Below, piece after piece: positions 45,231-54,200 of a stretch of DNA of 64,000 nucleotides. Position numbers and translations under genes: made by a program. Source of the stretch: Gemmatimonadota bacterium. Lineage in GTDB: Bacteria; Gemmatimonadota; Gemmatimonadetes; Gemmatimonadales; GWC2-71-9. The notes under the pieces are model-generated. The model worked only from the letters and a program-made list of their open reading frames with translations, did not search any database and was not told the origin of the DNA. The stretch spans positions 1-64,000 of the forward strand of contig QHUK01000003.1 of the NCBI GenBank assembly GCA_003222085.1, given 5' to 3'. The stretch's first letter is position 1; each line of letters begins with the position of its first letter.

Positions 45231-45451
45231 TCGTCGAACAGCTCGTCCAGGATCCGGCGCTTCAGGTCGGCGGGGGCACCCTGGGCCCGGCAGCGGGCCC
45301 GCAGGAAACCGAGGAACAGCTTTTCGAAGTCGAATACCTCGCCGCACGGCGGGCAGTCGGTGAGATGCTGACGAATCTCCTGCTCCACCGCGGGCGTGAG
45401 CTCGCGGTCGAGGTACTCATAGAGGTGCTCCTTGCACTCCCGGCAATTCAT
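45227..45451 (-). CDS. Zinc-binding anti-sigma factor (ZAS, RsrA-like)
   Basis: A 74-residue protein with C3 and C6 near the N-terminus and the ZAS motif H29-x3-C33-x2-C36 (HLTDCPPC). RsrA-type proteins hold their sigma factor until thiols are oxidised, which releases zinc. The gene overlaps the SigR-like sigma gene by 4 bases on one side and DUF92 on the other. A redox trigger is likely by family analogy. Confidence 0.9.
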   Translation of the reverse strand: MNCRECKEHLYEYLDRELTPAVEQEIRQHLTDCPPCGEVFDFEKLFLGFLRARCRAQGAPADLKRRILDELFDE

Positions 45452-46059
45452 TTGGCGGACCCCTTGATGTACCCCATTCCGACGGCGTAATCGTACAGCT
45501 GCTGCTGCAGCAGTCGCCGGGCGCGGAACAGGCGGGACTTCACCGTGCCGACCGGCACTTCCAGAATACGGGCGATGTCCTCGTAGGACATGCCCTCCAC
45601 GTCGCTCAACACCACAGTCTCCCGGAATTGTTCCGGGAGGTTGTCGATGGCCCGGAGCACCTCGTCGTCCACGATCCGGTCGAAGAAGGTCCCCTGCGGG
45701 TCTTCGTCCTGCAGCTCCTCGAAGACGGAGAACGGCTCGATCGCATCGATGTCGACCGTCTCCGGGTGCCGGGTGCGCCGCCGGTATTCATTAATGAAGG
45801 CGTGCCGCAGGATCGTGAGCAGCCACCCCTTGGCGTTCGTCCCCCGCTCGAACTGGTGCCAGGCGCGGTAGGCCTTGAGCATCGTCTCCTGGACGAGGTC
45901 GTCGGCTTCCGCCGGATTGCCGGTCAGGCGCAGGGCGACGCGGTACAGGCTGTCGAGGTGCACAAGGGCTTCGCGCTCGAAGCTCGCCCGCTTGTCGGCC
46001 TCGGCCGCGGGGCTGGGCGCTGGAGGAGGAGGGGTCCGGGGGGGCGTGGGCGGGGTCAT
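45448..46059 (-). CDS. ECF sigma factor of the SigR/SigH type
   Basis: A 203-residue sigma factor with a Pro-rich start and then strong similarity to Streptomyces SigR: DLVQETMLKAYRAWHQFERG, KGWLLTILRHAFINEYRR, LPEQFRETVVLSDVEGMSYEDIA and VPVGTVKSRLFRARRLL. SigR controls thiol-oxidative stress genes. The anti-sigma gene follows directly. A GGAAC-N18-GTT element just upstream suggests it drives its own operon. First of eight genes on this strand with little or no spacing as far as the SRPBCC gene. Confidence 0.95.
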   Translation of the reverse strand: MTPPTPPRTPPPPAPSPAAEADKRASFEREALVHLDSLYRVALRLTGNPAEADDLVQETMLKAYRAWHQFERGTNAKGWLLTILRHAFINEYRRRTRHPETVDIDAIEPFSVFEELQDEDPQGTFFDRIVDDEVLRAIDNLPEQFRETVVLSDVEGMSYEDIARILEVPVGTVKSRLFRARRLLQQQLYDYAVGMGYIKGSAK

Positions 46060-46069
46060 GGCGTCCCAT

Positions 46070-46095
46070 AACCTCTCCCCGCGCGCCCGGGTTCC
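46070..46095 (-). promoter_or_regulatory. Candidate auto-regulated SigR-type promoter
   Basis: On the minus strand GGAAC (46095-46091) is followed after exactly 18 bases by GTT (46072-46070), the SigR consensus GGAAY-N18-GTT. The ATG lies 10 bases after the GTT, so the transcript would have almost no leader. Confidence 0.6.
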
Positions 46096-46102
46096 GCAAT
46101 GG

Positions 46103-46165
46103 GCCCCGTTCCAACGCTGCCTCGTCGACCGCCGCGTTGCCATTCCCACGGAGTTGGAACGGGGC
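46103..46165. repeat. Palindromic element B: 13-bp inverted repeat with a 37-base loop
   Basis: The arms GCCCCGTTCCAAC (46103-46115) and its exact complement (46153-46165) match those of element A at 26555-26624 except for one base pair, changed on both sides (A-T for G-C). Both are followed by CTAGG. It sits between the divergent sigma and V4R-like genes. Confidence 0.8.
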
Positions 46166-46180
46166 TAGGTTTCGCGCGCC

Positions 46181-46786
46181 GTGGTGCACAGCATCGTCCC
46201 TCTCGCCGTCCTCGAGGCGGTCAGGAACCTCGACACGCCGGTCGAGGACGGGTTGTCGGAATTCGCCGAGGAGCTGCTGTCCAAGCGGCTCGGCCTGTCG
46301 GCCACGGTGGCGATGCAGTTGCGCGAATACGAGGGCATGGTCCGGCGGGACGCGCCGGCCGACCGCTCGCACGTCGAGGCGCTGCTCCGCCTGGTGGGGC
46401 GGCGGCCCGATGCGGACCTGGTGTTCGCGGACGCCGGCCGGCGCGCGGCGCGACGGGCGGTCCGCCGCCTCTTCGTGCTCACGCGGCTCGCCGCACGCAC
46501 GGGCCCGCGGGCCCTCGGGTACGTCGCCGCCCGGCGCGCGGCGCGCGCCGTGTTCGCCGGGGATCTGCGCCGCGAGAGCCACATCCCCGTGGCCCGGGTA
46601 GGCGACGCCCTCGCCGTGCAGGCGACGCCCGACGGCGCCGCGTGCGCGCTGTACGGCGCCGGGTTCACCGAGCTGCTCCGCCTCCTCGTGGGCTTCGAAG
46701 GGGCGATGCTCCACATCTCCTGCCGAGCGACCGGCGGCGAGGCGTGCGAATGGCGGGCGGCCCCGCCCGATCCGCGACACGACTGA
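46181..46786 (+). CDS. Hypothetical protein with a C-terminal V4R-like domain
   Basis: A 201-residue protein. The C-terminal 60 residues (CALYGAGFTELLRLLVGF, then LHISCRATGGEACEWR) resemble the V4R small-molecule-binding domain, whose hallmark is an E/H-x-x-C-x-x-x-G-x-x-x-C ending. The N-terminal 120 residues are helical and Arg-rich. V4R domains sense hydrocarbons or occur in bacteriochlorophyll enzymes, but the function here is unknown. GTG start, no clear ribosome site. Confidence 0.65.
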   Translation: MVHSIVPLAVLEAVRNLDTPVEDGLSEFAEELLSKRLGLSATVAMQLREYEGMVRRDAPADRSHVEALLRLVGRRPDADLVFADAGRRAARRAVRRLFVLTRLAARTGPRALGYVAARRAARAVFAGDLRRESHIPVARVGDALAVQATPDGAACALYGAGFTELLRLLVGFEGAMLHISCRATGGEACEWRAAPPDPRHD

Positions 46787-47967
46787 TGCCGTTGCTCGAC
46801 GGCTTCGATCCCGCCGCGCTCGCGCAGGCGCTCGGCGCCCTCGGGGCCGACGGCTGGCTGTTGTACGACTTCCGCAAGCTCAACCCGATCGCCCGCCGCA
46901 TCCTCGGGGACACGGGGATGGGAACGCGGCGCCTCTTCGTTCTGCTGCCGCGCGCGGGCCGTCCCATCGCGGTGGTCCATCGCATCGAGCTTCAGGCACT
47001 AGCCGATTTTCCCGGCGAAGTGCGGCCCTACGGCGCCTGGCGCGAGCTCCATGGACACCTCGAGGCACTGGTCCGCGGCCGCACCCTCGCGATCGAGATC
47101 TCGCCGCGGGACCAGGTTCCCTACCTCGATCGGGTGCCGTACGGCGTGGTTGAGCTGCTCGAATCCCTCGGGGCGCGCCTGGTGTCGTCCGCGCCGCTCG
47201 TGTCCCGCTTCGCGGCGCGGTGGTCGGCGGCGGAGCTGGCGGGCCATCGCAAGGCGGCCGAGATCCTGGCGACCGTCGCGCGCGAAGCCCTGACGTGGGT
47301 GGGGAGCGAGGCGGCGCGTGGAGCCGAGGTGCGGGAGACGGGCGTCCAGCAGCGCGTGCGCGACGCGATGGAGCGCGCGGGGCTCTGGACCGACGACGGG
47401 CCCATCGTGGCGTTCGGGCCGACCAGCGCGATGCCCCACTACGAGCCGCATGCCGGAGCCGACCGGCGCCTCGCGGAGGGTGACGTCGTGCTGCTCGATC
47501 TGTGGGCCGGACCGGGGAAGGGCTCGGTGTTCGCCGACCAGACGTGGATGGGATTCGCGGGCCGGTCGCCCGACATGGACGTGCGTCGGGTGTGGCAGGC
47601 GGTGAAGGCCGCGCGCGACGCCGCCGTCCGCCTCCTGCAGGAGCGCTGGGGGCCGGACGGCGCCATGACGGGAGCGCAGGTGGACGACGCCGCGCGCGCC
47701 GTGATCCGCGACGCGGGGCTCGCCGAATACTTCGTGCATCGCACGGGCCATTCGATCGATCGCGACCTGCACGGCTCCGGGCCGCACATCGACAACTTCG
47801 AGACCGAGGACGCGCGGGCCCTCGTGCCCGGCGTCGGCTTCTCGATCGAGCCGGGTGTCTACCTTCCGGGACGTTTCGGGATGCGCAGCGAGATCAACGT
47901 GTACATCGACACGGCGGGTCCCGAGGTGAATCCCTCGCGCCCGCAGGACGAGCTGATCTTGGTCTGA
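46786..47967 (+). CDS. M24-family metallopeptidase (Xaa-Pro aminopeptidase-like)
   Basis: A 393-residue protein with a creatinase-like N-terminal domain (1-150) and a pita-bread catalytic domain. Two-metal ligands are visible: the aspartates in LLDLWAGPG and FADQTWMG, H in RTGHSIDRDLHGSG, E in FSIEPGVY and E in MRSEINVYI. It probably removes N-terminal residues next to proline. The start overlaps the V4R-like gene stop (TGATG). Confidence 0.92.
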   Translation: MPLLDGFDPAALAQALGALGADGWLLYDFRKLNPIARRILGDTGMGTRRLFVLLPRAGRPIAVVHRIELQALADFPGEVRPYGAWRELHGHLEALVRGRTLAIEISPRDQVPYLDRVPYGVVELLESLGARLVSSAPLVSRFAARWSAAELAGHRKAAEILATVAREALTWVGSEAARGAEVRETGVQQRVRDAMERAGLWTDDGPIVAFGPTSAMPHYEPHAGADRRLAEGDVVLLDLWAGPGKGSVFADQTWMGFAGRSPDMDVRRVWQAVKAARDAAVRLLQERWGPDGAMTGAQVDDAARAVIRDAGLAEYFVHRTGHSIDRDLHGSGPHIDNFETEDARALVPGVGFSIEPGVYLPGRFGMRSEINVYIDTAGPEVNPSRPQDELILV

Positions 47968-47994
47968 CGGGCGGACGGCGGGACAGGCGGACGG

Positions 47995-48870
47995 TTAGAG
48001 CACCGCCAGCACCAGTCCGGCCCACACCGCCGTGCCCACCGCCACGTGGGCGGCCTGGAGCGGTGGTGGAAGCGCGAGCAGCACCATCCCCGCCGCAACC
48101 GCGACCTGCAAGGTGACGAGACCAGCCACGTACCACGCACCACGCCGTTTCGTGCTCACCGCCCACCACAGGACGCATCCGAACAGCGTGTAGGCGAGCA
48201 GCCGGTGGACCCAGTGGACGACCTGGAGCTCGTTCCCCGCCGGGATGACCTGGCCGTTGCAGAGCGGGAATCCCACGCACGCGCTCGCCGCGCCCAAGTT
48301 GGCCGTGAGCGCGCCCAAGAGGACGGTCGCGAAGCCCAGAACGACCGCTACGATCCCCACTAACCCCGGGCGCGAGCCCGGGGTGATCGGAGGCTCAGTG
48401 ATCCCCGGGCTTGCGCCCGGGGTCAGGTTCGCCGGGCGCGCGGCTACGAGCAATGTCGCGAGCAGGAGCATCGCCGTCCCAAGGTGCAGGATCACGGTCC
48501 ACGGCGGCAGGCTGAGCTTCACGGTCACGGCTCCCAACCCCACCTGAAGGACGAGCAACATCAGCGCGACGTACGCCGCCACCCCGGGGCGGTGGAGGGC
48601 GGTGGAGGGCGGTGGAGGGCGGTGCCTCAGCCACCAGCCGTACACTGCGAGGGCCGTCACCAACCCGCTCACCGCTGCCGCGGCCAGCCGGTGCCCGTAC
48701 TCGATCATCGTCGGGAGGTCGAGGGGTGGGAGCAGCTTGCCGTTGCAGAGGGGCCAGTGCTCGCCGCAGCCCAGGCCCGATCCGGTGATCCGGACGATGG
48801 CGCCGAGGATGATGAGCAGGTAGGTGAAGATCGCCGCGGTCCGGGCGAGGCGCGTGAAGCGTCGCGTCAT
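47995..48870 (-). CDS. ctaA: Heme A synthase (CtaA/Cox15 family)
   Basis: A 291-residue membrane protein with eight helices in two four-helix halves. Heme-ligand histidines are in IEYGHRLAAA, VILHLGTAM, VVHWVHRLLAY and QAAHVAVG, and each half has a cysteine pair loop (GLGCGEHWPLCNGKL, ASACVGFPLCNGQV). It converts heme O to heme A for cytochrome oxidase. Two odd insertions are visible: a Pro/Gly loop encoded by twin hairpins (48363-48422) and a PPPPSTALH stretch encoded by a 10-base tandem repeat (48591-48624). No clear ribosome site before 48870. Confidence 0.92.
   Translation of the reverse strand: MTRRFTRLARTAAIFTYLLIILGAIVRITGSGLGCGEHWPLCNGKLLPPLDLPTMIEYGHRLAAAAVSGLVTALAVYGWWLRHRPPPPSTALHRPGVAAYVALMLLVLQVGLGAVTVKLSLPPWTVILHLGTAMLLLATLLVAARPANLTPGASPGITEPPITPGSRPGLVGIVAVVLGFATVLLGALTANLGAASACVGFPLCNGQVIPAGNELQVVHWVHRLLAYTLFGCVLWWAVSTKRRGAWYVAGLVTLQVAVAAGMVLLALPPPLQAAHVAVGTAVWAGLVLAVL
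48363..48422. repeat. Twin tetraloop hairpins inside ctaA
   Basis: Two hairpins with identical CCCCGGGC/GCCCGGGG stems: 48363-48384 (9 bp, GCGA loop) and 48403-48422 (8 bp, TTGC loop), 18 bases apart. They encode an extra Pro/Gly-rich loop in the protein and look like an inserted REP-type element. Confidence 0.8.
48591..48624 (-). repeat. 10-base tandem repeat, 3.4 units, inside ctaA
   Basis: Three perfect copies of GGTGGAGGGC (plus strand) and a partial fourth. Ten is not a multiple of three, so copy-number change would frameshift ctaA. Confidence 0.9.
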
Positions 48871-48941
48871 GGGTGCGGAAATGTAGGGCGGGGGAGCGAG
48901 CGACGTCGGTGTGTGGCCGGGCGGGTCGTATCGCGCGTCAC

Positions 48942-48990
48942 TTGACAGCGGGCCGCCCCGTGACGTACACATATCAAACTGCACAAACTG
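48942..48990 (+). promoter_or_regulatory. Candidate promoter with CAAACTG direct repeat
   Basis: TTGACA (48942-48947), 18 bases, then TACACA (48966-48971). Directly after it CAAACTGCA-CAAACTGAG (from 48974) repeats with a 9-base period. The repeat would overlap the transcription start. The gene begins at 49002. Confidence 0.45.
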
Positions 48991-49001
48991 AGCGGTAGCG
49001 G

Positions 49002-49346
49002 ATGAAGCAGGCAGTCCTGTGGGCCTCGCAGCGAGCCGAAGTGCTGGCGCTGATCAAGACGACGACGGACTTGAACGTCGGCGATTTTCGCTGGAGCGTC
49101 GTGCACAGCCGGAAGAGCAGAGGCACGGAAGTAGCCAGGCTCGAGTACATCCGGGATGGGGGTCATTGTTTCTTCCAGTTCGATCGGCACCAGGGCCAGC
49201 ATTATGCGATCTACGCTGCGGACGGTGATGGGGCAGTCGAGGAGCATTTCCCCGGCACCTGGGAGCGCCAGGCGCTCTACGTTGCCGGCTGGGCTGCCCG
49301 CCTCGACGCCGAGGCGCGCGGGCGTCGAGTCCCGCGGTCGCCGTAG
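49002..49346 (+). CDS. Hypothetical 114-residue protein
   Basis: A small soluble protein. The middle has alternating strands and a run of aromatic and histidine residues (GGHCFFQFDRHQGQHYAIY), and the C-terminal part is helical. No family is recognised. It has its own promoter-like sequence and is followed after about 45 bases by the sigma-region-2-only gene. Confidence 0.6.
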   Translation: MKQAVLWASQRAEVLALIKTTTDLNVGDFRWSVVHSRKSRGTEVARLEYIRDGGHCFFQFDRHQGQHYAIYAADGDGAVEEHFPGTWERQALYVAGWAARLDAEARGRRVPRSP

Positions 49347-49391
49347 CTCGTCAACCACTAATCGTGCGGACGTCCTTTGCCGAGGTTCCGA

Positions 49392-49703
49392 ATGACTCGT
49401 CGGCCGACGCCTGACATTCGACTCGTGGAGCGCATGGCTGCAGGTGACCGCGGCGCACACGAGGAGTTTTCCGAGCGCCACCGTCTCTCGCTGTACGCTC
49501 AAGTCTATAGTTTGCTCGTCGATGCCGCGGCGGCCGAGCGGGTGGTGGTGGAGACGTTCGAACATGCGTGGCGTGCCGCGAAGGATTTCAATCCCGGCGC
49601 CGGGAGCGCGTTCGCCTGGCTGTCGGAGATCGCCCGGTCCGTTGCGCAGCGCCGGCGGCATCCGCCCCAGGATCCTACGGCGTCAGCTTCCATAGCGCAG
49701 TAG
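49392..49703 (+). CDS. Sigma-70 region-2-only protein
   Basis: A 103-residue protein that aligns with the region 2 half of an ECF sigma factor: LVERMAAGDRGAHEEFSERH, SLYAQVYSLLVDAAAAERVVVETFEHAWRAAKDF and SAFAWLSEIARSVAQRRR. It then stops; there is no linker or region 4, and no region-4-like reading frame follows before the permease gene. It may be a remnant, or a small protein that binds core polymerase. ATG at 49392 preferred over a TTG at 49377. Confidence 0.72.
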   Translation: MTRRPTPDIRLVERMAAGDRGAHEEFSERHRLSLYAQVYSLLVDAAAAERVVVETFEHAWRAAKDFNPGAGSAFAWLSEIARSVAQRRRHPPQDPTASASIAQ

Positions 49704-49751
49704 TCCGTCACCCCGCTCGAAGGGGCCGACGCGCTGTATATTCGGCCTCTC

Positions 49752-51125
49752 ATGTCTCCCTCCTCCGCCGCTCCCCTTGCGGACCGCTGGGGCGACCGGC
49801 TGCCGCGCCGGCTCGGGTTCTGGAGCGCAGTCGCCGTGCTGGTCGGCTCGACCATCGGCGGCGGCATCTTCCGCACCCCCGCCGTCATCGCCGAGCGTGT
49901 GCCGGCGCCGCTCCCCATGTTCGGCGTGTGGGTGCTGGGCGGCCTGCTCGCGCTGTGCGGCGCGCTGACCTACGCGGAGCTCGCGGCGCTGTTCCCGCGT
50001 TCGGGCGGCGTGTACGTGTACATCCGCGAGGGCTTCGGCCGGTTGCCGGCGTTCCTGTTCGGGTGGACCGAGCTGGTGCTGATCCGGGCGTCCGCGCTGG
50101 GCGCGATTGCCACGCCGTTTGCCGAGTACCTGCTGCGCTCGATCGGCCGGGACCCGGCCTTACCCGAGAATGCGGGATTGGTGCACTACGTCGCTGCGGC
50201 GGCCGTCGCGGTCACCGCGGCTCTCAATTACTACGGGGTGCGCTGGAGCGCGTTGGTGTTGAATCTCACCACCGGAGCGAAGTACGGCGCGCTGCTACTG
50301 CTCGTGCTGCTGGCAGTGCTCGTGGGGCACGGCGACCCGGGACATTTCACCGCCGCGGTGGGGCCGGTCACGCCGGCGCTGTTCGGGCTCGCGCTGGTCT
50401 CGGTGCTGTGGGCCTACGACGGGTGGGGCGATCTGTCGTTCGTCGGCGGGGAAGTGCGCGATCCCGAGCGCAATCTCCCGCGGGCGCTGGTCGTGGGCAC
50501 CGTGGCCATCATCGCGATCTACCTGCTCGTCAACGCGGCGTACCTCTATCTGTTGCCGCTCGGCCAAATGGCCCGGTCCCCGCTGGTCGCGGCCGACGCC
50601 GCGCAGGCGGTGCTGGGCCGGATCGGCGTCGGCGCGGTGACGGTCGTGGTGATGCTCGCGACCTTCAGTACGTTGGTGGGGTCGATTCTCACGGCGCCCC
50701 GCATCTTCTTCGCCATGGCGGACGACGGGCTGTTCTTTCGGGCCATCGCGAAGGTCCACCCGCAGTACCAGACGCCGTCGGCGGCGATCGTGCTCACCGC
50801 GTGCCTGGGGATCGGCTTCGTGTTGATCCGCACGTTCGAGCAGCTCGCCGACCAATTCGTGGTGGCGATCTTCCCGTTCTATGCGCTCGCGGCGGCGGCG
50901 GTGTTCGTGCTGCGCCGGCGACGCCCCGACGTACCGCGGCCGGTGCGGGTGCTCGGCTATCCCCTGGTCCCGCTCTTGTTCGTGCTCGCGAGCTTCCTCA
51001 TACTCGGGAACGCGCTCTGGGCGCACCCGCGGGAGACGGGGTTCGCCTTCCTGATCATCCTGCTGGGCGTGCCGGTCTACTACCGGTGGATTCGCGGGAG
51101 ACGAGCGGAGCGCCGGCCCACGTGA
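49752..51125 (+). CDS. APC-superfamily amino-acid permease
   Basis: A 457-residue transporter with 12 helices. The unwound helix-1 motif GSTIGGGIFRTPA and the helix-6 segment LWAYDGWGDLSFVGGEVRDPERN are typical of the LAT/APC type (substrate-binding G-x-G and the E-x-x-x-P-x-R-N after helix 6). It probably exchanges or imports neutral amino acids. It has no enzyme neighbours that point to a substrate. Confidence 0.93.
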   Translation: MSPSSAAPLADRWGDRLPRRLGFWSAVAVLVGSTIGGGIFRTPAVIAERVPAPLPMFGVWVLGGLLALCGALTYAELAALFPRSGGVYVYIREGFGRLPAFLFGWTELVLIRASALGAIATPFAEYLLRSIGRDPALPENAGLVHYVAAAAVAVTAALNYYGVRWSALVLNLTTGAKYGALLLLVLLAVLVGHGDPGHFTAAVGPVTPALFGLALVSVLWAYDGWGDLSFVGGEVRDPERNLPRALVVGTVAIIAIYLLVNAAYLYLLPLGQMARSPLVAADAAQAVLGRIGVGAVTVVVMLATFSTLVGSILTAPRIFFAMADDGLFFRAIAKVHPQYQTPSAAIVLTACLGIGFVLIRTFEQLADQFVVAIFPFYALAAAAVFVLRRRRPDVPRPVRVLGYPLVPLLFVLASFLILGNALWAHPRETGFAFLIILLGVPVYYRWIRGRRAERRPT

Positions 51126-51227
51126 CGCGAAGGTGACTCTGGCGCGGATTGACGACCTCCCCGGGGGCGGCCATGTTTGACCCGCCCAAACACCATTCCC
51201 TTCAGTCATCCCTCGGAGCTCGCTCTG

Positions 51228-54200
51228 ATGAAACGCTTTGTCTGGTCGTGTGGTGTGTTCGCCACGGTCGTCTTCGCGGGCGCGACGGCACTCGACGCCC
51301 AGGGGGTAACGACGGCGGCGATCGCCGGCGTCGTGACCGACTCGTCCGGTGGGCCGCTTGAAGGGGGACGCGTGGTCGCGGTGCACGGGCCATCCGGAAC
51401 GGCGTACGCCGCGGTTACGCGGGCGGACGGGAGGTTTACCATCCCCGGCATGCGCGTCGGCGGACCGTATCGCGTGACGGTGGCCCTGGTGGGCTATCGG
51501 CGGGAGGTGCAGGACCAGATCAGCCTGACGTTGGGTGTGACGACCGATCTGCGGTTCGCGCTGGGGCGGGCGAGCGTGGAGCTGGAGCCGGTCACCGTCA
51601 CCGCCACGACCAGCTCTGTGTTCAGCTCCGAGCGGACGGGGGCCGCAACGACCATTTCCACCGCGCAGATTGGCCACTTGCCGACCATCACCCGTCGGGT
51701 CGAGGACCTCCTGCGGCTCACGCCCCAGTACAGTCCGATGTCTTTCGGGTTTTCGTTCGCCGGCCAGGACAATCGCTTCAACAACATGACCATCGACGGC
51801 TCGTACTTCAACAACTCGTTCGGGCTCGCCGGGCAGCCCGGCGACCGCACCGGTGTGACGCCCATTTCCCTCGACGCCCTGGAGCAGCTCCAGGTCAACG
51901 TGGCGCCGTACGACGTGCGTCAGGGCAATTTCGTGGGCGCCGGCATCAACATGGTCACGAAGAGCGGAACGAACGACTTCAGTGGTTCAATGTTCTACAA
52001 TTTTCGCAACGACAACTTCGTCGGCACCGAAGCGGGTCCGAACACGTTCAATCCCGGCACGTTCAAGTACCACGACATCGGCGTCGCGCTGGGCGGACCG
52101 ATCGTGCGCAACCGTCTGTTCTTCTTCGGCAGCTTCGAAGACGACCGCCAAACCCAGCCGGGCACGACGTTCCTGGCCAATGACGGGACCCAGACCTCCG
52201 GCGGCAACGTCACGCGCGTTCTCGCCTCCGACCTGGACGCCCTGAGCAGCTACCTCAAGACCAACTTCAACTACGTCACCGGCCCGTACCAGGGCTACGA
52301 CTTCCAGGTTCCGTCGACGCGCTTCCTCGCGCGGCTCGACTACAACCTGAACGACCGCAACAAGCTGAGCCTGCGGTACAACCTGCTGAACTCGAGCTCC
52401 GACATCCTCGAGTCTAACTCCGGCTCGCTGGGGGTGCCGAACCGGCGGAGCAACTTGAATTCGCTGAACTTCGCGAACTCGAACTATGGCATTCTGGAGA
52501 ACATCCGCTCCATCGTGGGCGAGTGGAACGCGTCGATCGGCAACAGGATGTCCAACAACCTGATCGCCGGCTACACGTCGAGCGACGAGAGCCGGCAGAA
52601 GATCAGCCCGCCGTGGTTCCCTCTGGTGGACATTCTCCAGGGCACCACGGCCTATACGTCGTTCGGGTTTGAGCCGTTCACGCCGGACAACCAGCTGCGC
52701 TATCACAGCACCCAGCTGCAGGACAACTACACGATCTATTTGCCGAACCACTCATTGACGTTCGGGGTGAGCGTCGAAAAGTATCACTCCACGAACGTGT
52801 TCTTCCCGGGCGCACAGAGCGTTTACGTGTACAACTCGCTGTCGGACTTCTACACCGACGCCGACGACTACCTGGCCAATCCGACCCGCATGGTGTCGCC
52901 GGTGACCCTGAACAAGTTCGAGGTGCGTTACTCGAACATCTCCGGACAGACCGAACCAGTCCAGCCGCTGGACGTGCTGTACGCCGGCGTCTACGCGCAG
53001 GACGTCTGGCGGCCGATCCCCCACCTGACGCTGACCGGCGGGTTGCGAATCGACGCCCCCAAGTTCAAGAACACCGCGTACGACAATCCGGTGGCGGACA
53101 CCATGACGTTCCGCGACGCGAGCGGCGCGCCGGTACACTACAACAGCGGCAGCCTCCCCGGGGTCAACCTGCTGATCTCACCGCGCCTCGGCTTCAACTA
53201 CGACGTGCAGGGCGAGCAGAAGACCCAGATCCGCGGCGGCACCGGCATCTTCACCGGCCGGCCCGCGTACGTGTGGATCTCGAACCAGGTCGGCAACACC
53301 GGGGTGCTCACCGGCTTCATCCGGGCGACCAACACGACTGCCTACCCCTTCAACCCCGATCCCGATCACTACAAGCCCACCTCGGTCACGGGCGGGCCTG
53401 CGGCAAACTTCCAGCTCGCGCTCACCGACTCGAACTTCAAGTTCCCGCAGCTGTGGCGCAGCAACATCGCGATCGACCAGCGGCTGCCCTGGGGGCTGAC
53501 CGGCACCGCCGAGTTCCTCTATTCCAAGGACGTGAACGGGATCGCCTACATCAACGCCAACCTCCCCGCGGCCCAGATGTTGTTCGGCGGTCCCGACAGG
53601 CGCCCGCGCTGGACGTCGAACCGGATCTACGGGAACGTCAGCGACGCGACCGTGCTCACGAACGAGGGCAAAGGGTACTCCTGGAACGTCGCGTTTTCGG
53701 TCGAGCGGGCGTTCCAGAGCGGCTGGTTTGCGAAGCTGGGGTACAGCTACGGCGTGAGTAAGAACACGGTGGACGCGGGCTCTATCGCGTCGGGCTCGTG
53801 GACCGGCAACGCGATCTCCCTCGACCCGAACAATCCGGTGGCGGCATACTCGCAGTTCTCGCCGGGCCCCCGGGTGTTCGGGGCGGTGAGCTACACCCAC
53901 GAATTCTTCGCCGGCAGCCCGACGAGCGTGAGCGTGTACTTCGACGGGCGCAGCGCCGGCAGCGGCAGCTACACGGTCTCGGGCGACATGAACAACGATG
54001 GCGCCTCGGGCAACGACCTGATCTACGTGCCGCGCAACACGAGCGAGATGAACTTTACAACACTCACGGTTGGTACGTGTCCCGCATGTACCGTCTATAC
54101 GCCGGCCCAGCAGGCGACTGCGTGGGAAGCCTTCATAAACCAGGACGCGTATCTGACTTCGCGCCGCGGCGGATACGCGGAGCGCAATGCCGTCTTCCTG

